The notes under the pieces: generated by a model | What the model saw: only the letters and a program-made list of their open reading frames with translations | Told to the model about the DNA's origin: nothing | Database searches by the model: none | Translations under genes and position numbers: made by a program | Shown here: positions 56,419-64,000 of the stretch, piece by piece | How the letters are laid out: the number at the start of each line of letters is the position of its first letter | How positions within the stretch are numbered: position 1 is the first letter of the stretch | DNA from: Limnohabitans sp. | GTDB taxonomy: Bacteria; Pseudomonadota; Gammaproteobacteria; Burkholderiales; Burkholderiaceae_C | Assembly: GCA_030158125.1 (NCBI GenBank) | Contig: JAOATL010000015.1 | Span: 1 to 64,000 of the forward strand | DNA length: 64,000 nt | Reading direction: 5' to 3'

Positions 56419-57921
56419 TTAATCTTGCGCCCAAGAACGCGAACGCGCAACTGCTTGGCGCCAGCGCGCCAGTCCTGCCAAGCGCTCAGCCGATGGGCGT
56501 TGCGGTTCAAAGCACCTGTCTTGCGCCCATTGCGCCGTAATGTCTGCCGCGCTTGTCCAAAAGCCTGTGGCCAGGCCGGCCAAATAGGCCGCACCCAACG
56601 CGGTGGTTTCGGTGACACGCGCGCGCACCACTGGCACACCCAAGGCATCCGCTTGCATTTGCATCAGCAAGTTGTTTTGACTGGCGCCGCCGTCGACTCT
56701 CAGTTCCGTCAAAGCCAGGCCACTGTCTTTGGACATGGCCTGAAAGACATCGGCCACTTGCCACGCAATGGCCTCTAGCGCAGCCCGTGCAATGTGCGCG
56801 CGCGTGGTGCCGCGCGTCATGCCGATCAACAAGCCTCTGGCCTGACCATCCCAATCGGGAGCGCCCAAGCCTGCAAACGCAGGCACCAAATGCACATCGC
56901 CGGTGTTGGGCACACTGGCCGCCAAAGCTTCCACATCGCTGGCTTTGTCAATGATTTGCAAACCATCACGCAACCATTGCACTGTGGCACCTGCCATGAA
57001 AACCGAGCCTTCGAGGGCATACGCCGTTGAATGCTTTGATGCCGACGGCCCCTGCCAGGCCACGGTGGTGAGCAATTGGTTGCGGCTCTGAACGGGCACT
57101 GTGCCGGTATTCATCAGCATAAAGCAACCTGTGCCATAGGTATTTTTGGCCATGCCCGGTGCAAAACAAGCCTGACCAAAGGTGGCCGCTTGTTGATCGC
57201 CCGCCACCCCCGCAATGGGCAATGGCACACCCAACAAACTGGCATCCGTTTCCGCCAGAACACCGCTGCTGGACACGACTTTTGGCAACACACTGGCAGG
57301 CACATTGAACAACTTCAGCAGCGACGGGTCCCATGCTTGGGTGTGCAGATTGAAAAGGAGTGTGCGCGAGGCATTGCTGGCATCGGTGGCATGCACACGC
57401 CCCCCCGTGAGTTGCCAAATGAGCCAAGTGTCGATGGTGCCAAAGGCCAGATGACCTTGCGCTGCTTGCTGCCTTGCGCCTGGTACATGGTCTAACAACC
57501 ACGCCAGCTTGGTGGCCGAGAAATAAGCATCGAGCACCAAGCCCGTTGCGTGTTGAATGCCTGCCGCTTGACCGCGCTGCTTCAAGCGATCGCAGAATGC
57601 CGCGGTGCGACGGTCTTGCCACACGATGGCCGGGGCAATGGGCACGCCCGTTCGCCGATCCCACACCACACTGGTTTCACGTTGGTTGGTGATGCCAATG
57701 GCTTGAATTTGCGATGCCGCGATGCCGGCCTTTTTGACAACGCCTTGCATCACTTCTTTTTGGGTCTGCCAAATTTCCATGGCATCGTGCTCTACCCAGC
57801 CAGGCTGGGGGAAATATTGGGTGAATTCTTTTTGCGCCGTGGCCACAGGGTGGCCATCGCGGTTGAACAGCACCGCCCTCGAGCTGGTGGTGCCTTGATC
57901 AAGTGCAAGGATGTAGGTCAT
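56419..57921 (-). CDS. glpK: Glycerol kinase
   Basis: The product is 500 aa of the FGGY family: [15 protein letters not shown] at the N-terminus, [17 protein letters not shown], and the [20 protein letters not shown] motif. It phosphorylates glycerol to glycerol 3-phosphate, the substrate of GlpD downstream. It is divergent from proC. Confidence 0.96.
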   Translation of the reverse strand: MTYILALDQGTTSSRAVLFNRDGHPVATAQKEFTQYFPQPGWVEHDAMEIWQTQKEVMQGVVKKAGIAASQIQAIGITNQRETSVVWDRRTGVPIAPAIVWQDRRTAAFCDRLKQRGQAAGIQHATGLVLDAYFSATKLAWLLDHVPGARQQAAQGHLAFGTIDTWLIWQLTGGRVHATDASNASRTLLFNLHTQAWDPSLLKLFNVPASVLPKVVSSSGVLAETDASLLGVPLPIAGVAGDQQAATFGQACFAPGMAKNTYGTGCFMLMNTGTVPVQSRNQLLTTVAWQGPSASKHSTAYALEGSVFMAGATVQWLRDGLQIIDKASDVEALAASVPNTGDVHLVPAFAGLGAPDWDGQARGLLIGMTRGTTRAHIARAALEAIAWQVADVFQAMSKDSGLALTELRVDGGASQNNLLMQMQADALGVPVVRARVTETTALGAAYLAGLATGFWTSAADITAQWAQDRCFEPQRPSAERLAGLARWRQAVARSRSWAQD

Positions 57922-57996
57922 GGACAGAAGGTTAACCGAAACAGGTGCCTTGAAAAAGCGGTCAAGAGCGATGCCAAAAAAGAGACAATATGCAAC

Positions 57997-58839
57997 ATGA
58001 CTTCAACACCCATCACCGATTTCAAACAAGCCCGATTGGCCTTCATTGGCGGCGGCAACATGGCCAGCGCCATTTTGGGCGGCTTGCTAAAGCAAGGCCT
58101 GACGCCAGCGCAAGTGTGCGTGGTGGAGCCCTTTGCCGAGACAGCGGCCAAACTCCAAAGCGAATTTGGCGTGTGCGTTTTACCTGCAGCCAGCGCCGCA
58201 TTGGCCGATAGCGATTTGGTCATTTGGGCCGTCAAACCACAGGTCTTCAAAGAAGCCGCCGCGCCAGTGGCGCAGCACACGGCCAACGCATTGCATTTGT
58301 CGGTGGCCGCCGGCATTCGAAGCAACAGCATTGCGCGCTGGCTCCATACCGACCGCGTGGTGCGCAGCATGCCCAACACGCCCGCGTTGGTCGGCCAGGG
58401 CATTACAGGTTTGTTTGCACGCGCGGGCGTCTCCGCCAGCGACAAACAGTTGGTAGAACAAGTTTTGAAAAGCACTGGCGAATGGCTTTGGGTGAAGCAA
58501 GAGTCTGACTTGGATGTGGTGACAGCGCTGTCGGGCTCGGGTCCTGCCTATGTGTTTTATTTCTTAGAAGCCATGACAGAAGCCGGTGTTCAAATGGGCT
58601 TGCCTGCCGAGCAGGCTTACCATTTGGCACAGGCCACGTTTGGCGGTGCCACGCATTTGTCTCGTCAGTCTGTTGAGTCGCCCGAAGTGTTGCGGCAACG
58701 CGTCACCTCCAAAGGTGGCACCACGTATGCAGCACTGACAGCCATGGCTGATGCCAAAGTGAAAGAATCTTTCATTCAAGCCATGTTGGCAGCGCAACGC
58801 CGCGCAGGTGAATTGGGCGATGAGTTTGGCAAAGACTGA
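57997..58839 (+). CDS. proC: Pyrroline-5-carboxylate reductase
   Basis: The product is 280 aa. The NADPH-binding motif [15 protein letters not shown] is at the N-terminus. [20 protein letters not shown] and [20 protein letters not shown] follow, with a C-terminal [16 protein letters not shown]. It makes proline from pyrroline-5-carboxylate. I use the ATG at 57997; the frame is open to 57550 but that part is antisense to glpK. Confidence 0.96.
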   Translation: MTSTPITDFKQARLAFIGGGNMASAILGGLLKQGLTPAQVCVVEPFAETAAKLQSEFGVCVLPAASAALADSDLVIWAVKPQVFKEAAAPVAQHTANALHLSVAAGIRSNSIARWLHTDRVVRSMPNTPALVGQGITGLFARAGVSASDKQLVEQVLKSTGEWLWVKQESDLDVVTALSGSGPAYVFYFLEAMTEAGVQMGLPAEQAYHLAQATFGGATHLSRQSVESPEVLRQRVTSKGGTTYAALTAMADAKVKESFIQAMLAAQRRAGELGDEFGKD

Positions 58840-58867
58840 CGCCAGGGCTTGAAATGTCTGGTTGCGC

Positions 58868-59728
58868 TTATGCGCGCCACAAACTGCCGCACGCAAGGCC
58901 CGCAAACACCGCAAACCCCACCCAGTGATTGAGGCGGAAAGCTTTGAAACAAGCTTCGCGGGCACGGTCTTTGATCAGCACCCAATGCCAGGCCGCCTGA
59001 AAAGCTGCGGCCGCCAAGCCCGCCTGAACCCACGGTTTGTGCGGCGCATCCAGCACCACACCCCAAATGAGCAGGTACGCGGCATAAAAACCCATGATGG
59101 CGCGCACGTCCCAATCACCCAAAGTGATGGCCGATGTTTTCATGCCAATTTTCAAATCGTCATCGCGGTCGACCATGGCGTATTCGGTGTCATAGGCCAA
59201 CACCCAAAACAAATTACCGAGCAGCAAGGCCCATGCTTGCCAAGGCACTTCGCCGGTGACCGCCGCATAGGCCATGGGAATGCCAAAGCTAAACGCCACG
59301 CCCAGCACGGCTTGCGGCATGGCCACATAGCGCTTGGCATAGGGGTAGGCCAAGGCAACGACCAAGGCCGCAAAAGACCAAGCCACAGTTTCAATGCGCA
59401 AGGTCAACACCAAGCCAAAGGCCATCACAGCCAACACGGCACCCAAAGCCAAAGCCTCTTTCACGCCAATGCGGCCACTGGTGACCGGACGCTCTGCCGT
59501 GCGTTTCACATGCCGATCAAAATCGCGATCGGCGACATCGTTCAAGCAACAACCTGCACTTCGCATCAAAATTGTGCCGAGGGTGAACACAGCGATCAAA
59601 TGCCACCCCGGAAAACCGCCTGCTGCCAACCACAGCGCAGACAAAGTAGGCCACAACAGCAGCAGCCAACCGGCGGGTCGATTCCAGCGAATCAGATCCA
59701 AATAAAGCGTCAGTTTTTCACGCATCAT
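58868..59728 (-). CDS. ubiA: 4-hydroxybenzoate polyprenyltransferase
   Basis: The product is 286 aa with about eight to nine membrane helices. Both Asp-rich motifs of the UbiA family are present: [12 protein letters not shown] and [17 protein letters not shown]. It attaches the polyprenyl chain to 4-hydroxybenzoate in ubiquinone synthesis. It follows oxyR by 39 bases on the same strand. Confidence 0.94.
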   Translation of the reverse strand: MMREKLTLYLDLIRWNRPAGWLLLLWPTLSALWLAAGGFPGWHLIAVFTLGTILMRSAGCCLNDVADRDFDRHVKRTAERPVTSGRIGVKEALALGAVLAVMAFGLVLTLRIETVAWSFAALVVALAYPYAKRYVAMPQAVLGVAFSFGIPMAYAAVTGEVPWQAWALLLGNLFWVLAYDTEYAMVDRDDDLKIGMKTSAITLGDWDVRAIMGFYAAYLLIWGVVLDAPHKPWVQAGLAAAAFQAAWHWVLIKDRAREACFKAFRLNHWVGFAVFAGLACGSLWRA

Positions 59729-59767
59729 GCATCACACATTTTTCAACCAGCGACTTGAACAAACCGC

Positions 59768-60733
59768 TCACGACAAACGTTCAACGCCTGGCAACTTGCA
59801 AGCGTAAATGGCATTGCGAAGCGCGGCAATGGCCTCATACCGCGTGAAACTTTTGCGCCAAGTGAGCACCACACGGCGGGTGGGCGGCAAGCCACCAGCT
59901 TCGTCCACGATGGGCAAATACAAAATGTCGGCGTCTTCGTTTTTCTTGCGTTTGGGCTGGGCGGCCATGGCCTCTTCAGGGACAGACAGGCGAGGCACCA
60001 AGGTCACGCCCATGCCAGCGGCCACCATGTGCCGAATGGTTTCCAAAGAAGAGCCTTCGAAGCTTTTGCGAATGCCTTCGGCGTTGCTGGAAAACCTTGC
60101 AAACTCGGGACACACTTCCAATACATGGTCGCGAAAACAATGACCGCTGCCCAAGAGCAGCATGGTTTCGTTTTTAAGCTGTTCGGCCGTGATGGATTTT
60201 TGCTTTCCCAGTGGATGATGGGCGGGCAAGGCGGCCATGAAGGGCTCGTCGTACAACGGTGCCGTGGCCATGCCAGCATCTGGGAAAGGCTCGGCCAAGA
60301 TGGCACAGTCAATTTCACCAGCACGCAGCATCTCCATCAATTTGACCGTGAAATTTTCCTGCAGCATGAGCGGCATTTGCGGCGTTTTGCGCATTGACTG
60401 CTTCATCAAGTCGGGCAACAAATAAGGTCCGATGGTGTAAATCACACCCAAGCGCAAAGCGCCAGACAATGGGTCTTTGCCGCGCTTGGCAATCTTTTTG
60501 ATTTCAGCTGCTTGCTCTAGCACATGTTGTGCTCGGCCGATGATTTCTTCGCCCAAAGGGGTGACGCTGACCTCGTTGGCATTGCGTTCAAACAATTTAA
60601 CGTCGAGTTCTTCTTCGAGTTTTTTGATGGCAACAGACAAAGTCGGCTGCGACACGAAGCAAGCTTCGGCAGCTTTGCCAAAGTGCTTTTCTCGGGCCAC
60701 CGCAACGATGTATTTCAGCTCTGTCAGGGTCAT
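59768..60733 (-). CDS. oxyR: OxyR-type hydrogen peroxide sensor (LysR family)
   Basis: The product is 321 aa. An N-terminal LysR helix-turn-helix (FGKAAEACFVSQPTLSVAIK) precedes the regulatory domain. The redox cysteines are present as C199 and C208 in GSGHCFRDHVLEVCPE, the same numbers as in E. coli OxyR. Peroxide forms a disulfide between them and turns on catalase and peroxiredoxin genes. It starts nine bases after recG, a common arrangement in Burkholderiales. Confidence 0.94.
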   Translation of the reverse strand: MTLTELKYIVAVAREKHFGKAAEACFVSQPTLSVAIKKLEEELDVKLFERNANEVSVTPLGEEIIGRAQHVLEQAAEIKKIAKRGKDPLSGALRLGVIYTIGPYLLPDLMKQSMRKTPQMPLMLQENFTVKLMEMLRAGEIDCAILAEPFPDAGMATAPLYDEPFMAALPAHHPLGKQKSITAEQLKNETMLLLGSGHCFRDHVLEVCPEFARFSSNAEGIRKSFEGSSLETIRHMVAAGMGVTLVPRLSVPEEAMAAQPKRKKNEDADILYLPIVDEAGGLPPTRRVVLTWRKSFTRYEAIAALRNAIYACKLPGVERLS

Positions 60734-60742
60734 GCCAATTTC

Positions 60743-62821
60743 TCAAGCTTTCAAAAACTCAGATTTTCCACCCAACCACCGGGCAATGTGTCGCTCGGCC
60801 ATTTCTGGGTATTTTGCCAAGAGCATAGGCGCAATTTGACGTGCCCAAGTCAACAAATCTTCATCGGTGGCCAAATCGGCAAAGCGCAAAAGTGGCGCAC
60901 CCGATTGACGCGCCCCCAGAAACTCGCCGGGGCCGCGAATTTCCAAATCACGTCTGGCAATTTCAAAGCCGTCGTTGGTGTCCACCATGGCGCGCAAACG
61001 TTCCCGCGCCGTTTCACTCAAACGCCCACCATCGGGTGTGCCGTAAAGCAGTACGCAGGCCGACGCTGCAGCGCCTCGCCCCACCCGCCCGCGCAGTTGG
61101 TGCAATTGGCTAAGGCCAAATCGTTCGGCGTGCTCGATCACCATCAAGGAAGCGTTGGGCACATCCACCCCCACCTCGATCACGGTGGTGCTGACCAAGA
61201 CGCCCATGCTGCCCTGGGTGAATTGCGCCATCACGTCGCGCTTTTCGGCCACCGACATGCGCGAGTGCAACAAACCCACCGTGACACCGGGCAACACAGC
61301 TGACAGCTCTTCGTGCGTGGCCGTGGCGTTGGTCAAATCGAGCGCTTCGCTTTCTTCGATGAGTGGGCACACCCAATAAACCTGCCGCCCCTCTGCCAAC
61401 TGAGCGCCGATACGGCCGATGACTTCATCGCGGCGACTGTCGGAAATGACTTTGGTGACCACTGGGGTGCGGCCAGGGGGCAATTCATCAATGACGGAGA
61501 CTTCCAAGTCGGCGTAGTAACTCATGGCCAAGGTGCGCGGAATGGGCGTGGCCGTCATCATCAGCAAATGCGGCTCCATGCCTTCATCTTGCATCTTGTC
61601 GCGCAGCGCCAAACGCTGCGCCACCCCAAAGCGATGTTGCTCATCGATCACGGCCAACGCCAAGTTTTTGAATTTCACCTGTTCTTGAATCACGGCGTGG
61701 GTACCCACCACCAAGGCAGCCTCGCCAGACGCAATCAAGGCCAGCATCTCGGTGCGCTCTTTTTTCTTTTGGCTGCCCGTGAGCCAGGCCACCTGCACGC
61801 CCAAGGGCGCCAGCCAACCGACCAACTTGGCGAAATGCTGCTGCGCCAAAATTTCGGTAGGCGCCATCAGCGCACATTGCCAACCAGCGTCAATGGCCAA
61901 CATGGCCGCCAGAGCGGCCACCACGGTTTTGCCTGCGCCCACATCGCCCTGAAGCAAGCGGTGCATGGGCACAGGCCGGGCCAAATCTTGGGCTATTTCT
62001 TCGCCCACACGCTGTTGGGCAGCGGTCAATTGGAAGGGCAAAGCTGCTTTGAGTTGGTCATGCCAACCGCCGGTTTTGGCCTTCAAGGCAGGCGCACGAA
62101 GACAGTCACGCGCTTGTTTGGCCATGTGCTGCGAGAGCTGCTGCGCCAGCAATTCTTCGGCCTTGAGGCGCTGCCAAGCCGGATGGCTGCGATCTTCTAA
62201 CGCAGCAATAGAGACATCAGGCGTGGGGTGATGCAAGTAAGTGAGTGCCTGCCTCAGGCTGTGTATGGCTTGTCCTCGCGGCGCCTTGGGCCAGGTCAAA
62301 GAAGGCGGCAGGGACTCGGACAAATCGGCTCGCGACAAAGAACCTGCGATGGCACGGCGCAGGTAAGCCTGCGGCAAACCGGCCGACGTTGGATACACCG
62401 GCGTCAGCACAGAGGGCAAGTCACCCGTGGCGGCTTTGAACGACGGATGCATCATGGTGAGGCCCAAAAACCCTCCGCGAATTTCACCCCGAGCCCGGAT
62501 GATTTGCCCTACGGCCAAGGCCTTTTGTTGGGCCGGATAAAAGCTGAAAAATCGAAGCACACACGTGTCGGTGCCATCGTCAACCGTCACCAGCAGCTGC
62601 CTGCGCGGACGCAATTGAATCTCAGAGGCAGTGACCGTGGCCTCGATTTGTACCGAGTCGCCCTCGCGCGCATCTTGCAATTTGACGATGCGGGTTTCGT
62701 CTTCGTAGCGCAAGGGGATGTGCAGGGCCAAATCGATGTCGCGCACCAAACCCATCTTGCGCATCGCTTTTTGCGGCGCAGACAGTGGTTTGGGCGAAGA
62801 CGAAGTGGACAGGGTAACCAT
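60743..62821 (-). CDS. recG: ATP-dependent DNA helicase RecG
   Basis: The product is 692 aa. A wedge OB-fold domain (about 45-150) precedes superfamily 2 helicase motifs: MHRLLQGDVGAGKTVVAALA (Walker A), AVIDEQHRFG (DExH-like DEQH), TATPIPRTLA, and QLRGRVGRG (motif VI). It regresses stalled replication forks and processes branched DNA. It is cotranscribed with oxyR. Confidence 0.95.
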   Translation of the reverse strand: MVTLSTSSSPKPLSAPQKAMRKMGLVRDIDLALHIPLRYEDETRIVKLQDAREGDSVQIEATVTASEIQLRPRRQLLVTVDDGTDTCVLRFFSFYPAQQKALAVGQIIRARGEIRGGFLGLTMMHPSFKAATGDLPSVLTPVYPTSAGLPQAYLRRAIAGSLSRADLSESLPPSLTWPKAPRGQAIHSLRQALTYLHHPTPDVSIAALEDRSHPAWQRLKAEELLAQQLSQHMAKQARDCLRAPALKAKTGGWHDQLKAALPFQLTAAQQRVGEEIAQDLARPVPMHRLLQGDVGAGKTVVAALAAMLAIDAGWQCALMAPTEILAQQHFAKLVGWLAPLGVQVAWLTGSQKKKERTEMLALIASGEAALVVGTHAVIQEQVKFKNLALAVIDEQHRFGVAQRLALRDKMQDEGMEPHLLMMTATPIPRTLAMSYYADLEVSVIDELPPGRTPVVTKVISDSRRDEVIGRIGAQLAEGRQVYWVCPLIEESEALDLTNATATHEELSAVLPGVTVGLLHSRMSVAEKRDVMAQFTQGSMGVLVSTTVIEVGVDVPNASLMVIEHAERFGLSQLHQLRGRVGRGAAASACVLLYGTPDGGRLSETARERLRAMVDTNDGFEIARRDLEIRGPGEFLGARQSGAPLLRFADLATDEDLLTWARQIAPMLLAKYPEMAERHIARWLGGKSEFLKA

Positions 62822-62886
62822 CCCGCCATTGTGCCGTGCGTGAGGCGCAACGCAGGCACCGCAGCTCGGCTTATTGCATGGCGCAA

Positions 62887-63300
62887 TCAGGGCACATTGT
62901 CGGCGGCATGTGCCAAAACGAATGCAGACACAACATCCCGAATGGTTTTGCGCTCAGCCTGCGACAAGGTCAAGTAGCGGTCCACCATTTCCCGGTCTGC
63001 CAAGCTCATTTCTTTGGGGCCAGCGTCCATTTCAAAGACGTATGTTTTGCCCGGGGCGCGCCCAAACCGCAACTCGTCAGGACTCACTTGCAACCATTCG
63101 GCCAAGACCCGCAGCTTGTCTTGGGTGGGCATGACTTTTCCCAACAACCAATTGCGGGCGGTGTGAGGCGTGATGCTGCGGCCTTGGAATCGCAAATTGA
63201 ACGCGTTGGCCACCACCGTGGGTGAAGGCCGCACCCCGGCACTTTCCAGGGCGCTGCGCAAACGATCTGCGAATTGTTGAGATTCTGGTACGTATTGCAT
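62887..63300 (-). CDS. XRE-like DNA-binding protein
   Basis: The product is 137 aa. A helix-turn-helix-like N-terminal domain (about 8-80) has ADRLRSALESAGVRPSPTVV, ITPHTARNWLLGKVMP and LRVLAEWLQVSPDELRFG. A helical C-terminal part has YLTLSQAERKTIRDVVSAF. I do not recognise a named regulator. An inverted repeat at 63330-63355 lies between it and the divergent queA and could be its binding site. The ATG at 63300 is preceded by no strong ribosome binding site. Confidence 0.72.
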   Translation of the reverse strand: MQYVPESQQFADRLRSALESAGVRPSPTVVANAFNLRFQGRSITPHTARNWLLGKVMPTQDKLRVLAEWLQVSPDELRFGRAPGKTYVFEMDAGPKEMSLADREMVDRYLTLSQAERKTIRDVVSAFVLAHAADNVP

Positions 63301-63329
63301 CGTCGTACGGTAATATCTTGGGTCAACTT

Positions 63330-63355
63330 GAAAGTAAATTGAGATAATTACTTTC
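63330..63355. promoter_or_regulatory. Candidate operator between XRE gene and queA
   Basis: GAAAGTAA (63330-63337) and TTACTTTC (63348-63355) form a perfect 8-bp inverted repeat with a 10-base spacer, 30 bases from the XRE start codon. It resembles a dimeric repressor site. Confidence 0.5.
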
Positions 63356-63483
63356 TGAAATGTTCATTACATTTAGCGACGATTTCCGCTTTTTCAAGAG
63401 GACTAAGCGCAGAAGCTTGCATGTAGGACTCGTGGGACAATCCCCTCTTTAACTTGGAACGGGCCTGTCCGGCCCTCAAGCAC

Positions 63484-64000
63484 ATGACCAGTTCTCTGCC
63501 TTTGACCGCCTCAGACGACGCCCAGCGTCACTTCAGTTTGAGCGATTTTGATTTCCAACTCCCCCCAGACCTCATTGCCCAGCACCCTGCTGCCGAGCGA
63601 ACCAGCTCCAAATTGTTGGACGGACGCGGCACAACGCCCGTCGACCGCATTTTCAAAGCCTTGCCCAGCCTCATGCAGCCCGGCGATTTGCTGGTTTTCA
63701 ATGACACCCAGGTGGTCAAGGCTCGGATCTTTGGCGAAAAGTCGAGCGGCGGCAAAGTCGAGCTCCTGATTGAGCGCGTGTTGCCTGGCCACCAAGTGGT
63801 GGCGCACATGAAGGTGAGTAAAAAGCCGCCCATTGGCGGGGTGTTGTCCATGGGCAAAGACGAGAAGTCTGGCGCACCCGGTTTTACCGCCACCCTCACA
63901 GGCCGCTGGCCGGACGAAAAAGGCGCGCTCTTTTGCTTTGCGCTCAGTGACGAGCCGCATGCCCTAATGGCGCAGTACGGCCACGTGCCCTTGCCGCCCT
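63484..64000 (+). CDS. queA: tRNA preQ1(34) S-adenosylmethionine ribosyltransferase-isomerase, 3' end outside window
   Basis: The first 172 codons of QueA are present: LSDFDFQLPPDLIAQHPAAE, then LMQPGDLLVFNDTQVVKARI and a LIERVL segment. QueA builds epoxyqueuosine on the wobble base of tRNAs for Asn, Asp, His and Tyr. The ATG at 63484 gives the expected N-terminus with a short extension (MTSSLPLTASDD). It is divergent from the XRE-like gene. The gene continues past the right edge. Confidence 0.95.
   Translation, partial: MTSSLPLTASDDAQRHFSLSDFDFQLPPDLIAQHPAAERTSSKLLDGRGTTPVDRIFKALPSLMQPGDLLVFNDTQVVKARIFGEKSSGGKVELLIERVLPGHQVVAHMKVSKKPPIGGVLSMGKDEKSGAPGFTATLTGRWPDEKGALFCFALSDEPHALMAQYGHVPLPP

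Overview
The window is a bacterial chromosome segment from the Betaproteobacteria, order Burkholderiales, most likely Comamonadaceae. This rests on the gene neighbourhoods (recG-oxyR-ubiA, lemA-rsmB-ntrYX, trpEG...DC, thiL-pgpA-cinA), on the protein sequences, and on a NtrX that lacks its AAA+ domain. The genus cannot be settled by eye.

Positions 1 to about 11,700 look like the end of an acquired genomic island. It carries a copper-handling module: a CopK-like periplasmic protein, the two-component pair CopS/CopR, and a divergent operon of six genes behind a perfect inverted-repeat CopR-type box. That operon encodes a small secreted protein, a TolC-type outer-membrane lipoprotein, a two-domain-type multicopper oxidase, a cupredoxin, a DUF411/CopG-like protein and a CusF-like metallochaperone. 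It also holds a DUF3489 gene, a phage-type lysozyme broken by a nonsense codon, and a toxin-antitoxin-like pair (PIN nuclease plus HTH/M78 peptidase). The edge has two truncated HTH genes flanked by near-identical 12-base repeats ending in CCACCA. The second repeat is followed by a Rho-independent terminator with no gene in front of it, as expected where an element integrated into the 3' end of a tRNA or tmRNA gene.

From about 11,880 the window is core chromosome. First come envelope and regulatory genes: a TonB-type protein, rhodanese, YkgJ, a SPOR protein, a LytS/LytTR pair, and lemA-rsmB-DUF4390-ntrY-ntrX. Next is the transcription-translation block tRNA-Tyr/Gly/Thr-tuf-tRNA-Trp-secE-nusG-rplKAJL-rpoBC, read on the minus strand. 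Then follows trpE-trpG-ltaE-trpD-trpC-ung, preceded by a leader peptide with Trp-Ser-Trp and a terminator-like structure, which indicates transcription attenuation. After rpe, thiL-pgpA-pncC and tRNA-fMet comes the complete spc/alpha ribosomal block from rplN to rplQ, starting at its own promoter and detached from the S10 cluster. The right end has glpKD, proC, ubiA, oxyR, recG, an XRE regulator and the 5' part of queA.

The most rewarding items are the CopK-like protein that has lost most Cu(I)-binding methionines and sits behind a predicted three-way-junction leader, the copper operon with its short multicopper oxidase, the trp attenuator, the island edge, and 12-base tandem repeats in three unrelated loci.
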